Source: Athripsodes cinereus
Lineage: Eukaryota > Arthropoda > Insecta > Trichoptera > Leptoceridae
DNA length: 64,000 bases
Direction: 5' to 3'
NCBI GenBank assembly: GCA_947579605.1
Contig: OX388311.1
Location: forward strand, 29,018,951-29,082,950
The position numbers were made by a program, and so were the translations under genes. The notes below the pieces were generated by a model, which worked only from the letters and a program-made list of their open reading frames with translations, was not told the origin of the DNA and searched no databases. Every line of letters begins with the position of its first letter. Position 1 is the first letter of the stretch. This document shows positions 50,901-62,289 of the stretch, one piece after another.

Positions 50901-53900
50901 CATTTATATTTTCAGCACGGATTAATATTTCTGAAAAACACTACATTGGAAATACGACCACTTACACCACGACTCAAGTCATTTATCAAACTTCAAGAGG
51001 CACTCACAGATGTTTCAACAGATGATCTGGATATGGATTCATCAACGGGGATTCCTCACATTGTAAGACGGGCTGCCATTCCTGATGATAACATATTTAC
51101 AAATGATTTCGTGGAAACCAGAGAAACCAACAACTGGACATCAAACGATGACGAAGAATTAAAAGAGTATAATAGAGTTTTGTCAGGAGACAGTTTTTTG
51201 ACGTCCAGTTCAAGAATCAAGAGAGATGGGAGATCATCTAAATACACCGTTGAGTTGGCTTTATTCTTTGATGAAGCTGCTTATAGAATCTTTGCTCCAT
51301 ATTTGAATAATGATGATAAGGAAATAAGGGATATGCTTTTAGCCTACATGAATGGGGTGAGTATGATATTTTGATAAAATCCAATTAAAGTGATTAAGAG
51401 TTATTAAATTTTGGGAACTCTTGTTCCTAGCATCTTTTAGAAAATATTTTGTTTTAAACATGATTATAACCATATTGAAATTGTATGCGAAGATTATATT
51501 GCAAAAAGATTGTGTTACTTAAAAGATTGCACAACTTATAGTTTTGGTTTGGGTATATTGTTTAGGTTCAGGCTCTTTACCATCATCCGAGTTTAGGAAC
51601 TTCCGTGGAGTTGACTCTTGTCAGATTGGAGATACTGAAGAAGCAGCCGTCAGATCTGCCTCACTACAATGGGGAACGGGGAAGCCTATTGGACTCGTTC
51701 TGCGACTATCAGAAGAGCAAGAATCCCCCTGATGATGTTAATCCGGACCATTGGGATATGGGGCTGTACATATCAGGGTGAGTGGTTATAAAATATTTTT
51801 TAAAAACAAACTCGAAGAAAACCAAATAAACCCCAAATACATATTATTTTCATAGTGTTGCACTCTTGTTCAAAAGTCCAATACTCGCAAGCACCGACCG
51901 CAATGTTTCTTATTTATTTATAGATATATTGAGACTTATTTATATTAAAGATATTATAAATATGCGATCTTTTTGATTTTGAAAACTTTGAAAACAATTA
52001 AACAATAGTCACAGAGGTTTTCTGATATTTTTTAGGTTGGATTTTTTCGCCATGGAGCATGGAAGAAAAAGTGGTGTGACCATGGGTTTGGCTGCAGTTG
52101 GCGGTGTTTGCTTGGACCAGTATGCATGTGTCATTGCGGAACTTGGTACAACCAATACATTCGGGAAACCGTATCCTTCTGCTGGCTTCACATCAGTTTA
52201 TATACTGGCTCACGAGATTGGACACAAGTAAGAAATTACTATAGCGTTTTTGCTAATAATTTTGGACAGGATTATATAATACCTACTCCTCCACGCAGTC
52301 TCCATGAATAGAATATTCTTTGTTTAATGCATGTCAGTTTTTAATTGGTCTATATTTATTAATTTGAACTATTTACGCCATTTGCTTTTTATAGTAGGTA
52401 AGTACATAGATCGACTACAACCAAATGAAGAACTGCAGACACACAAAACTAAATCAAACTTTGCAATATTTATCAGAATCAAATTGAACATAATTATTTT
52501 ACAGAAAGTATATTAATAGATAGGTACAACAATAAATCAAGTTCAAGTACAATATTATTAGAGAACCATACAATATATCCATCTAAATATAAATAAAAGA
52601 ACACTGCAACATACCGAAATATTATAAAATTTTCTTTTAAAATTGAAATTATTCAATATATGGCCTAAAAATCATGGCAATCCTATTAAAGAAATTACAA
52701 AACCACGGAGTCACACAAATAAAAATATTTAAATAAATATTTACAAATATCAATATTTCTAAACACAGTTAATATTATCAAGCGAATATTTGTTATGTTT
52801 GACTTGAAAGATGTATCCACAATTTAAGACTCGTATTCCGACAAAGACATGTCTACATCAGCAACATCTGCAAATTCATTTCAAAGACGTTTCAAATATG
52901 TACCTACGAGTGTATTTCTCTTGTCAAAATACTGACATCGATAACAGCGCAAACAGATTGACAAAGCATTTTGTATTTTTTATCCAAATTTGGTTGTTCT
53001 CGGTATAACTCACTCCGAATATGGCAATGGGTTGCAAATAAAAAAAAAAACTTTTAATATTCGAAACCCCAGCGATTGATGTATTATAATTTATATTATG
53101 ATTTTTTTTATAGTTTAGGTATGCATCACGATAGCAGCGGCAACTCTTGTCCCAAGGAGGGCTACATCATGTCGCCATCCAGAGGAACCAACGGGGAGAC
53201 AATTTGGTCCAGTTGCAGTGCTGACGTCGCATATAAACTCGGGTAAACCTTATTTTGCTGGCTACCCCATTTGTGGGATATGCCGTGATGGTGTAGTAGT
53301 AGTAGTAAACCATATTATTATAATATAGTAAGTATAACACAAGTAATTTATTATTTATTTATTTTATTCTTCACTGTACATTGTTTACAATAATACAAAT
53401 TAACATACAAAATATCATTTATACAATTCAATGTATAGAGGGCGAGTTTATCGATATTTATTACGCGATTTACACTGAAAAACACGTACACCATAAATTT
53501 TTATTTATTTATTTATTTATTTTATTCTTCTTGCACATCATCATTCATATAACAGATAAAATAAAGCAATATACACAGGAAAAAATGTGATGATGTGCAG
53601 TGGCGAGATTATCACTATATAGTGATTTCTTCCATCTAACCACGTTTTTTTCTAACCACAACATTTTATCATTTCAATTCTAGATCTTACAAATGCCTTC
53701 TGGACAGTCCAGGACTTATAAAGAAGGATTTAAACCATAATATCTACAACGATGTCCCAGGGCAGAGGTGGGGAGCTAAGAGACAGTGCGAGTTCCTGCT
53801 AAGAGATAAGGATGCACGGATGAGTTTGCCGAGTGGTAATTTACCAGATATCTGCGTCCAGATGGCTTGCAAGACTCCTCACAGAAGTGGATACTATCAT

Positions 53901-56900
53901 GCTGGACCAGCCTTGGAAGGCACTGATTGTGGAAAAGGAAGGGTGAGTATTTTTTTTATAAAGATAATAATATCAGCGTGATTTCGAATAAAAAATATAT
54001 AGGTAAACATTATCAAATTATATGAAAGGTAATGTAAAAGCATTCTTCAAAAGTATATTATTATTTCTTCAAAATACCCTAGCCTGGACCAGCGGATATA
54101 AAATTTTCAGATTTTTATATAAATGAATAAAGCTTCTTTTCTCTTGGACCAGCATTTTCTGTTAAGTAAATGGTGATAACAGCACAAAATGTATAATTTT
54201 TTTCTAGCGGTGTCATGGAGGTGAATGTGTCAAAATGGATGTGACTAAACCTGTGGAGATCCAAGGAGGTTGGAGTGAATGGATTGTAGGGGACTGTAAA
54301 TCAGGTTGTCTGCAGAAGGGAAAAGGGTTCCTGTCCAGGACTAGGACTTGTGATAATCCCAAACCAGTCAACACAGAGGAGGGTTGTGAGGGAAGCTCTT
54401 ATCAGGTCCTGCTCTGCAAAGATGATAGGGTAAAAGTTTATTATATTTTCGTCATTAGAAACTCAAAATCTGCGGACAAATTTTCGTGTAATGTTACGAA
54501 TAATAATTTATTTGTTTTTTTTTTTTTTTTTAAAAGATTTATCTGGGTTTTTGTTATAAACCCAAATACAACCTTATACACCTTTCACAGTAAGCTAAAA
54601 GCTTGTGTCGTGAAAGGGGAGTTTGCCGGCACCTGCACTGAGAAAAATACTAACGAAATTTCACAACGAATCATTGGTACGTACTATCAGATTAGGACTA
54701 GAGATCGTACAAACGATTCATTAGTACGAATCTATAATATTAACTCTTCGCAAACAAGTTGTTGGTAAATTTACCAATGATTTGTTTGCGAAGAGTTAAT
54801 ATTATAGATTTATACCAATGAATCGTTTGTACGATCTATGGTCCTAATCTGATAGTACCGTACCAATGATTCGTTTTGAGTATTTTTCTCAGTGTGGGAT
54901 CGAACCACGGACCCCTTGTTCATGAGGCCGAGACTCTACCTCCAGGCTACCGACGAACTCAAAATTGAAACGACGAAGTCAAAATTGACTAACAAAAAAC
55001 TGTTGGTTGATTATGTTGGTTATAAGCAAGTTTATTCAAAATATATTTATACAGAGCGTGAGCTATCGCAAAGGCGAAATTGCATGCTAAAAATCCATAT
55101 TTATTATGAAATAGAGCTAGATAACTTACTTTAAGTTGATAGTAATACATTCTTCAGCTAAACATAATATTGACACTTTTATATGGAGTGGAGATGATAC
55201 TCAAAATAAATATAACACTTTGTTACATAAAAATTTTGGAGTATCTTTAAAAAGAATGTAACATTCAAAATAGGTTGCCTTTTTAGATTATACAGAGGAA
55301 TAAGTTTTTTGTTTTCCCAGGTTTGTGCTAAGAAGAAGAGGGTATCAGTAGAGACATATGCTGCTAACAAGTGTAAGGAATTCAGTAAGCTACTCCCTGA
55401 ATTAGATCCTGAAGGGTCCGGGCTTCAGGCACCTTATGAGGAATGTAAGAAAATTATTTCTCTCTAATATTTTTGCAATATGTACGAACAAGAATTTCAG
55501 ATGACGAAATATTAAGGTCTCTACAAATACATTAATTGTATCGGCATTTACTTTGTAACACTTCATTTTAAATTATCAAATAAAATAAAATAAAAAAATA
55601 ATAACTCGACTAAAACAGCTATTAATAATAATAATCTTCCGAATTCGTCTCCCTTACTTCAACTATTCCCCATCTCATATTCCAAAAACTCCACGCCTGA
55701 AACCAACACGACCCCGCCTACCCCTACACCCTCACTGTAAACCCTAACGAACTTTTGTATTTGTTTTTGTTTAATTCAGTATAGATCAGCACCTGATGAT
55801 GCGAACTCGGAGTCCGCGAAACCGGTCGTGCGTTAGTCATACTCAACTCAACAGTAACACAAAACAAAATAATAAATATTTATTTTATTTTATTTGATAA
55901 TCTCTACAAATAATTTATTAATATCCTTTGTTAAAAAATTGGAATAGTTATGATTTCAATATTTTTTGTTATAATAAGATAAGTTTAGTAAGATATTACT
56001 TATATCTTGAATAGCATAAACCATTGTACTATAGAACATATGTTTCAATCAGAAATAACGCTTAAGAAGTCAGGAAAATAATAAGTCATCACGAAAACTT
56101 TTTGAAGGTAAATCCATAAAAAAAAGTGATTTAATGCAGCAAATTTTAAAATATAATATACGAGAGTTGCGTCAAATGTTAGAAATTTGTAGTATAATGT
56201 TTGCAAAGACATCAATTCTATGGCGTATGGAGTATGGACACACTATCAACAAAATTTATTACGTACCAAACTACCAAAAGTAAAAGAATATTAATTAGAT
56301 TATATTTATGAAACCTTTCCAGGACTAAATACTTGAAGATTTTCAATGTATAAAACATGAGAAAACAATTTTTCGAATGTTTCGTGATTAACACTGTGGA
56401 ATTCCACGTTTTAACTCTATAATTAAAGTTATTCTAGTGGAAAATACAAAGTTTCTTTTAATATTAATTAATAATGAGAAAACAATAATTAAATGAATAA
56501 ATTTCATAAAATATTAACGAGTAAATTTCATGTCATTCCCAAAATTATGGAAAACTATTACAATTTTTACTACGTCTTTGATTATTTGTCTGTAGCTCGT
56601 TTGTGGATGTCCTGCGCTATATTCTGCAAGAGGGCTGACTCTGGAGGCTATTACACTCCCCGTATAGACCTGAATGACCTAGGAGTAGACCCTTATTTCC
56701 CTGACGGCACCTGGTGCCATAGTGACTCTAAGGAGAACTACTATTGTCTGCAGCATCATTGTCTACCTGAGGTATGTTGTATTATGTATATCATCGACTT
56801 TATGGAAAAAGACAAAAGTGAGGACTTTTATTTTAGGTTATTATCAGAATTTTGCTCGTATTTAGAATTTTTACACCCTGTCGCTTATTTTCAAAATGGT

Positions 56901-58256
56901 ATAATAATAAATTTGAAAAAAATCGCAATTATTTCGGACAAGTCGAGGAAGATTTTAAGAAAGTTTTACACGGTTCATTAGAAGACTAAAATTCGTAGAT
57001 GTCAAAAAAAAAAACGAAAAGCATGGAGATTCAGAGCAAGTAATTGTAGATTCATAGTAATCGTAGGCTCATACGTAGAGCTGAAAAGACTGGCGGAGAA
57101 TAGAGACGAATGGAGAAGAAAAACCAAACTCGTTGCAGACCAATCCAATGGATTGTAACTCATTATATTATAATTGTAGATTAAATTAAAACACCTTCCG
57201 GTGGTATTAGTTTTCTTTCATGGACCGGCACTGGTCTGAAACTTCTGTTCAGTGAGTGCTCAACTGCTCACTGTAGCAATTTTAATGTTTAGGGAGGCCC
57301 TCGCGGGCCTTCAAAAATTGCCATCGCGGACGGTATTTCACGTCCACAAGGCGGGGTATTGGTAAAAGTTTTCAACTAGCAATAATCGCACCTCGGATAA
57401 ACCTCATTGGTTACGATATCGCCACTGCGCAAAGTTAGCGTTGGAGCCATAGAAAATAGTATATATATAAAATTTGATAGACTTCATATGTCAATTACTT
57501 AGTATACTACCGCCACCTATTGATAATAATTGAAACACTTTAGCTGTTGGGAATGCTATGTTTTGTGAACGTATGGATAGATGGCAGTGCTAGTACATAA
57601 ACTAGGAATAAATTTGCAGTTTCACATTTTGTTTTTCAATGCTCATGAGATTTTCTGATAGGTAACGACTTTAGTTGAAGTAATTGTCATCCACACCATC
57701 TCTGACAAGTGGGGTAGCCAGGGAATCAATTACCAGCTGCTTGTAAAAAACATGCATGAAAAACAAATTAAATCAAAAATCATGAAAAAATTAACTATCT
57801 ATTGTTACTATTTACTTAATGCATTTGGGTATAAGGATATTTAAACAAATTTCAAGTGGGTATTTTCTATCTGTGGGTATTTTCTCAGAATTTCCTTTTA
57901 GAACATGATGGAGAAGAGGGTGGGCACAAAATGTTCCTGGGGACGTCCTTGAATTGCAAACTATATTTTCGAATATTAAATTAAATAATCATTAATTTAT
58001 TTTTTAGTCCTTCAAATTTACAAAGTTCTGGGGAACGCTTGGTGAAGATGTACCTTTCCCGAACAACGCTCGTATCAAATCAGAATCTCTGCCTCCTGCA
58101 ATACAACGCTATCTATCTCTGGGACCGGATGGCAGGCCCCTGTTAAAGACTCTTCCCCCCGGAAGGAATCTGATGCCTGATGAAGACTGGACGGACCATG
58201 ACTACATAGATGTACCTGGACATGCCAGAGATAATTTTTTAAATAATGAAATTTAA
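47983..58256 (+). CDS. ADAMTS-type zinc metalloprotease, complete 12-exon gene
   Basis: Secreted zinc protease of extracellular matrix. Exons: 47983-48057, 48685-48878, 50332-50518, 50916-51356, 51566-51777, 52036-52227, 53114-53242, 53684-53942, 54208-54429, 55321-55444, 56596-56771 and 58008-58256. All borders are GT-AG, and the frame is open for 819 residues. The N-terminus is a signal peptide (MPGKLFFIFIFGFVEVLG). The prodomain has HVDLNLRPNRNILAPSF and HGLIFLKNTTLEIRPL and ends at a furin-like RIKR (252-255). The catalytic domain has the zinc site HEIGHNLGMHHD (429-440, His429/433/439; its codons span the exon 6-7 junction) and a Met-turn YIMSP. A Cys-rich disintegrin-like part leads into one thrombospondin type 1 repeat from Trp585 (WSEWIVGDCKSGC ... 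RTRTC), then a spacer and second Cys-rich region (PDGTWCHSDSKENYYCLQHHC). There is a short non-TSP tail. Which ADAMTS subfamily it belongs to is not resolved. Confidence 0.94.
50566..50857. mobile_element. hAT-type MITE, copy 3, degraded, in a protease intron
   Basis: The left end AAAGTGATGTAACGAATGTG matches copies 1 and 2 with one change in the terminal TAG. The interior (ATTAAAATTTCTATCCCCCC, TACAATGTACCGGGTGAGTA) matches copy 1 closely and in the same orientation. The right terminus is lost (GCGAATGCGAATACTTCAG), and no 8-bp duplication is visible. It fills most of the 397-bp intron and ends about 60 bp before exon 4. Confidence 0.8.
53252..53308 (-). repeat. Fragment of the 'GGGGTAGCCAGC' dispersed family, 10 bp past a splice donor
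   Basis: TTTTGCTGGCTACCCCATTT, GTGGGATATGCCGTGATGGT and GTAGTAGTAGTAG start within 10 bp of the exon 7 donor of the protease gene. The insertion is near the splice site but leaves GGTAAAC intact. Confidence 0.7.
53346..53645 (-). repeat. Two adjacent copies of the 'GGGCGAGTTTATCGC' family in a protease intron
   Basis: The first (53346-53460) shows TTTATTTATTTTATTCTTCA, CTGTACATTGTTTACAATAA and GAGGGCGAGTTTATCGATAT. The second (53500-53645) begins TTTATTTATTTATTTATTTT and ends AGTGGCGAGATTATCAC and ATAGTGATTTCTTCCATC. They are in the same orientation, which suggests insertion of one T-rich tail beside or into another. Confidence 0.65.
54519..54960 (-). mobile_element. tRNA-derived SINE, family S, split by palindromic MITE copy B
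   Basis: The left part (54519-54635) holds the T/A-run tail, then ATTTATCTGGGTTTTTGTTA, AACCTTATACACCTTTCACA and GTGAAAGGGGAGTTTGCCGG. The right part (54895-54960) holds GGGATCGAACCACGGACCCC (B box on the minus strand) and GCTACCGACGAACTC. The left part breaks at CACCTG, where the undisturbed copy at 4664-4840 continues directly to GGGATCGAACC. This gives a before-and-after view of the MITE insertion. Confidence 0.85.
54634..54896. mobile_element. Fully palindromic MITE, copy B (TG duplication), inside a SINE
   Basis: The element is 54636-54894 (259 bp). It begins CACTGAGAAAAATACTAACG and ends TATTTTTCTCAGTG. Its arms match copy A (43732-44007) with scattered changes and a few short deletions. 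The flanking dinucleotide is TG on both sides (54634-54635 and 54895-54896). It lies in intron 9 of the protease gene, so the pre-mRNA would contain a long hairpin. Confidence 0.88.
57062..57168 (+). repeat. 3' end of the RTE-like LINE family
   Basis: TCATACGTAGAGCTGAAAAG, ACTGGCGGAGAATAGAGACG and ATCCAATGGATTGTAACTCA parallel 15478-15571 over the whole length and stop at the same place. It is 5'-truncated and lies in the last intron of the protease gene. Confidence 0.75.
57690..57756 (+). repeat. Fragment of the 'GGGGTAGCCAGC' dispersed family
   Basis: CACACCATCTCTGACAAGTG, GGGTAGCCAGGGAATC and TTACCAGCTGCTTGTAAAAA are diverged from the core at 46571 but in the same order. It lies in the last intron of the protease gene. 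Confidence 0.5.
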
Positions 58257-58270
58257 ATTTTAACTTTTTA

Positions 58271-58276
58271 AATAAA
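58271..58276 (+). terminator. Candidate polyadenylation signal for the protease
   Basis: AATAAA begins 15 bp after the stop codon. A usable signal this close implies a very short 3' UTR; others may lie further on. Confidence 0.45.
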
Positions 58277-58569
58277 TTTTTGGAAAAACATATCATGAAT
58301 TGTTTATTTTTTTTAAATAATATTGTTAGATATATTGATATCTACATCTAAACAAAAGTAATGTGGAATCCTCGAATACATATTGCAGCTAATCGTTCAT
58401 ATGTATATGTGTACTTATAACCCATTTACTAGACAAAAAATATATGCATGATTATAATAAGCTTATCAAAAAGAATATCAGAAAATAACAATGCAAGGAA
58501 ACGCTCCAAAACAATAATAAGACAATAGAGAAGGTAAGAATACAAATAGCAGGTGTTTGGTAAAACTCA

Positions 58570-58722
58570 CATATAAGACAATTAGCATCTACAATTCAGC
58601 GATGAGGCATGCCACCCATCCTGAATGGCTTATTTTTAATTGGCACTGAGAGGGTAATCATGTTATCTACATGCAATATTTCGCTGCCTACCCCATTATT
58701 GGGAAATGCCTTGATTGTATAC
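58570..58722 (-). repeat. Copy of the 'GGGGTAGCCAGC' dispersed family
   Basis: TACAATTCAGCGATGAGGCA, TGCCACCCATCCTGAATGGC, GGCACTGAGAGGGTAATCAT and CTGCCTACCCCATTATTGGG run in the family's reverse order. The adjoining hAT MITE interrupts its right end. Confidence 0.65.
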
Positions 58723-58936
58723 TGCAGTATTTCCCAAACTATGGGTCGCGACCCACCAGTTGGTCGTGAGCGAATATTAAGTGGGTCCTAATGGACGATT
58801 CGCCACAGTATAAGAAATGAATAAAAAAATTTTAGAGCAGTGTTTGGAGGAAAAATCTAAAAGGCGGGTCTCAAGATTAGAAATTTTTCCTAGATGGGTC
58901 GGAGCCCAGTCAACTTTGGGAACCACTGGTGTACTG
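58717..58936. mobile_element. hAT-type MITE with near-perfect 8-bp target duplication
   Basis: The element is 58725-58928 (204 bp). It starts CAGTATTTCCCAAACTATGG, with GGGTCGCGACCCACC, and ends CAACTTTGGGAACCACTG. The flanks are GTATACTG (58717-58724) and GTGTACTG (58929-58936), one mismatch in 8. CAGTGxTTCCCAA ends and an 8-bp duplication are hallmarks of hAT elements. Confidence 0.85.
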
Positions 58937-61120
58937 TATTTGCAGTAGGAATACAAATTAAAGAAGGAAAAAATCTTGAAAACGCAGTAGGTAGCGGATC
59001 AAAAACAGATACGAAAATACTATCTTCCTTCCCACTGAAGACGTATTTCTCATCTGTTTGATAATCAATTCACAGCAGTTCATTAATTAATGTACAGACC
59101 AGACACAATAATAATTCTTCTAATAGATAGGTCAGTGAAATAATTTAATTGACACCCAAATGATAAATCATCAGTGTATATAGGTAATTATGATTTATCG
59201 ATATGGTACAATATTGCAATTGGTAAATTTCCCTGTAATTCCTAATTACTTGTTTGTTTATATTGCTTAGTCACTGCTTCATAGATAATACAGTTTTTAT
59301 ATGAAATCGTGAAATTTAATCACACCTACATACATCACATAAAAACATGCATTCTCATATTTACTTTTTTTACATATGTTTTAAGCGAGTATGTTTAGAT
59401 TGTGCTCAGGCACGTGACTATAGATAATTTCACCCTTTTTTTTTTTAAACAGTTTTTTTTTATTATTATTTGCAAACGGCGCAAGATTTTGCACGATCAA
59501 GTTTAAGATTTGTACTACAAAAAAACTACAAATTCACAGATATACCTATTCATCACTGAGTTTAGAAATATGAGTAAATTTTTTTTAAGTTCGTGCAAGT
59601 TTAAGAGTAAGTAGTGCTTATTCCTTTCTGCCTACCCCGAAAGTGAAGCGGCGTGATGATGATGATGATGGAAGTTACATATTATTTTGTAAATTAAAAA
59701 AAAATAGATTATTAATAGGATATTGCCGCCAGAGTCTACAGGTATTTCCAGACGTGCCAAATGGGCAATGACAAGCCCGTGAGGACAAATTTGGAATGAA
59801 TGTGCGGATAAATGGGAGTATATGACTCCTGAAATATCCGGATGTGGGATAGGGTCTCTCTTTAATGAAGGTATTTACATAAGTATTACAACTTTCATCA
59901 AAAAAATATTTGATGTACCTAAACCTAAGTAATCATATAAAATAGCATCTGAGGCAACTGCCCAGTTCTATTTTCCCTGGGGTAGTCTCTGTGCATACCG
60001 AATTATGTCAATTATACTTACTTATGTACTTAGATATGTCTATCGTGGCCAATTACATTGATATCACATCAAATTAGTCATCATATACAATAATATGCAT
60101 ACCTATTCTGTGTATAGTCTGTGGTATCGCATTCACGTTGTTGTATACCATATCTTTATGTCGGAGCAAAATTACATTACATCGAATTTTGACCAATGTG
60201 TCATAATTATGAACAGAGTGTTACATTCTTCATTGAGTTCTTTTTGATGCCATATTTACCTTCTTTTTTATTTTATTTACAGTAATTCACCTGAAATGAA
60301 TGATAAGTGATTTAATTATTATATTGAAAACGTGCACTATTTTGTGATATTCATTGATATTTTTTATGTTAAAGCAAAACAATGTGGTCAATTTCTAGTT
60401 TCTTCTATAGATTATCCAGCTGTAGTACCCATTACAAAAATATATTATACCTATTGATGATCATTATTGTACGTATTTTTATAATCTTATATAGCAAGAT
60501 ATCACAGAAGTCATAATGGGGGCGAGGGGGTGCATCTTGGCTAATGATTTTTATATTATGTTAATGCACAATTATGCCAAGAAATTCAACTATGAAAAGG
60601 ATTTATAAATTATGTTACAAATATCATTTGTACCCCTCCCCCAGCTCATAAATCTAGATGTCCCATGATATCTTGTAACAGTGTGCAGTGAAAGATAATA
60701 AAAATAAATACAATTATTATGCTTATCAATATATATTTTCTTACTAGATACTTTGTAGAAAAATGTCGTCTCGAGACATAGTATAGTTTCGCTCCGTTAT
60801 ACAGAATATATATTTACCAATCTATCTATCCATTTATGATCTGTTATCTGTCGGATGTGAACTGTCTGTAAATGGTCTGCAATGTAACTAACTAAGTAGA
60901 TATGTGGTTATAGATCTACCAAGCAGATTGGCAAGTTTATCGTGTGCACTGCATTCGTGCCTCTTGCACTCCGTTTGTCTTGGTATTTCAAATTATCTTT
61001 ATATTTGAGCACATCCTCTCAAATACACCCATGTAGGTATCAACAAAGCATCCCACACGATTTGAGTAGTCAGTGGAAAAATTGCATGTGATAAACATAC
61101 AGATCGTATTCTTATATACT
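58937..61120. other. Gene-free AT-rich stretch
   Basis: I find no coding exon. Contents include a (GAT)n run at about 59655-59670 next to CTGCCTACCCCGAAAGTGAA, which echoes the LINE 3' words at 62880 and 63180, and T-rich tracts around 59435-59470. Confidence 0.5.
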
Positions 61121-61369
61121 ATACTACTACTTTACCATCACGGCTTATTCCATTAGTGGGGTAGCCAGCAGACCAGTTGCATATAATAAACATGCAAGCT
61201 GTCCTCTCCGTGCCAATATAAAATCATAACATTCAGGATGGGTGGCAAACCTCATCGCTGAATTTAATATGTAATGTCTTAATTCTTCCGAACACCTGCC
61301 TTTTACAGGACACTCGAAAACTTACGGAGAAGAGTGGGAGACCAATTCTTTTCCGGGTGCTCCACGGGA
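61121..61369 (+). repeat. Long copy of the 'GGGGTAGCCAGC' dispersed family
   Basis: The longest copy runs from TACTACTTTACCATCACGGC through GGGGTAGCCAGCAGACCAGT, AACATGCAAGCTGTCCTCTC, ACATTCAGGATGGGTGGCAA, ACACCTGCCTTTTACAGGAC and AGAGTGGGAGACCAATTCTT to GGGTGCTCCACGGGA. It shows no reading frame and no clear Pol III boxes. Its class is unknown. Confidence 0.8.
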
Positions 61370-61418
61370 TCATATTCTTCGTGTTATAAAAATACGATTT
61401 TAGGAAAAGGTCGTGCCT

Positions 61419-61612
61419 TAGGGTGCAAAAACAAAGAAAGCAGGTTACCTGCTTTCCGATGCCTGCGTCTACCGGCGCCGCCGAGAATGGTTACATGCAT
61501 TTCAACGAACACGAACATAGTAAAAGCAGGAGCGCCGATTGCGATTTACTTTGCCGGCGCTTACCGGCACTGATCGGCGCTGGCAACCTGCTTTCTTTGT
61601 GTTTGCACCCTT
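61419..61612. mobile_element. GC-rich MITE with TAGGGTGC ends
   Basis: The left end reads TAGGGTGCAAAAACAAAGAA AGCAGGTTACC; the right end is its inverse (ACCTGCTTTCTTTGTGTTTG CACCCTT). The interior is unusually GC-rich for this window, with repeated GGCGC/GCGCC words (CTACCGGCGCCGCCGAGAA, GCCGGCGCTTACCGGC). TAGGGTGC ends are seen in hAT elements, but the flanks show no clean 8-bp duplication. Confidence 0.65.
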
Positions 61613-62289
61613 ATACGTGAGGTTTTATGAATAGGTACCCACCATTTCAATCAATGATTTTGAGAGGTGTGAGACAATTTGTCACTTTAGGGCAGTAGGT
61701 AGTCCTTAAATTTTTCGCGACCGTTGATTGCTTTGATTCAATAATTTTAATTTATTTAAACATGCCTTCAAAATAAAATAGAGTAACATCAAAAAAATAA
61801 TATAAAGCGAGAGAAATATATCACAGTAAATAAAATGAATATGATTGCATGTTCCTTTGGCGGAGTGGTGCCATTAATCCGCGGCCTGGGTGTTGGAGAC
61901 CACTTCTTAAGAGGATAACTTGAACGTTAATATTTACATTGATGTGTACGGGTAACTCCACTTGAGGGATGCTTGAGGGAGATACCGTGATGGTAAAATA
62001 GTTACGTTGATAAACCTAGGTACCTTAATGATAATAGACAATTTATAATGCGCCGTTTTGTAGAATAAATCCACTTCAAGGGCGCATAACCTTCACCTTC
62101 CTATGATAATGCGACTATCACATTGTCATTACAAATGTAGGAACCTTTGATTATAGTCCTTGTTAATAACATTCTTACTTGATTTAAAAGTCAATATCAA
62201 TGAATAACTAGTAGAAAATTTGCAATTTAAGCGTAGTTCCAAGTTTCCGGGAGAACTTTGAATTAGATACGCGAATTCATTAACTTCCT

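Noticed and set aside
54430..54768. Open frame continuing from the thrombospondin exon
   Set aside because: The frame reads through the donor at 54430 into a SINE and MITE; the TSP domain ends at the splice site.
56493..56595. Upstream extension of protease exon 11 to an ATG at 56493
   Set aside because: The acceptor TGTAG at 56591-56595 and in-phase joining to exon 10 explain the exon; the upstream residues are intron.
61334..61620. Overlapping open frames of 65-79 residues
   Set aside because: They arise from the GC-rich MITE at 61419-61612, which recurs as inverted ends, and from the dispersed repeat before it.
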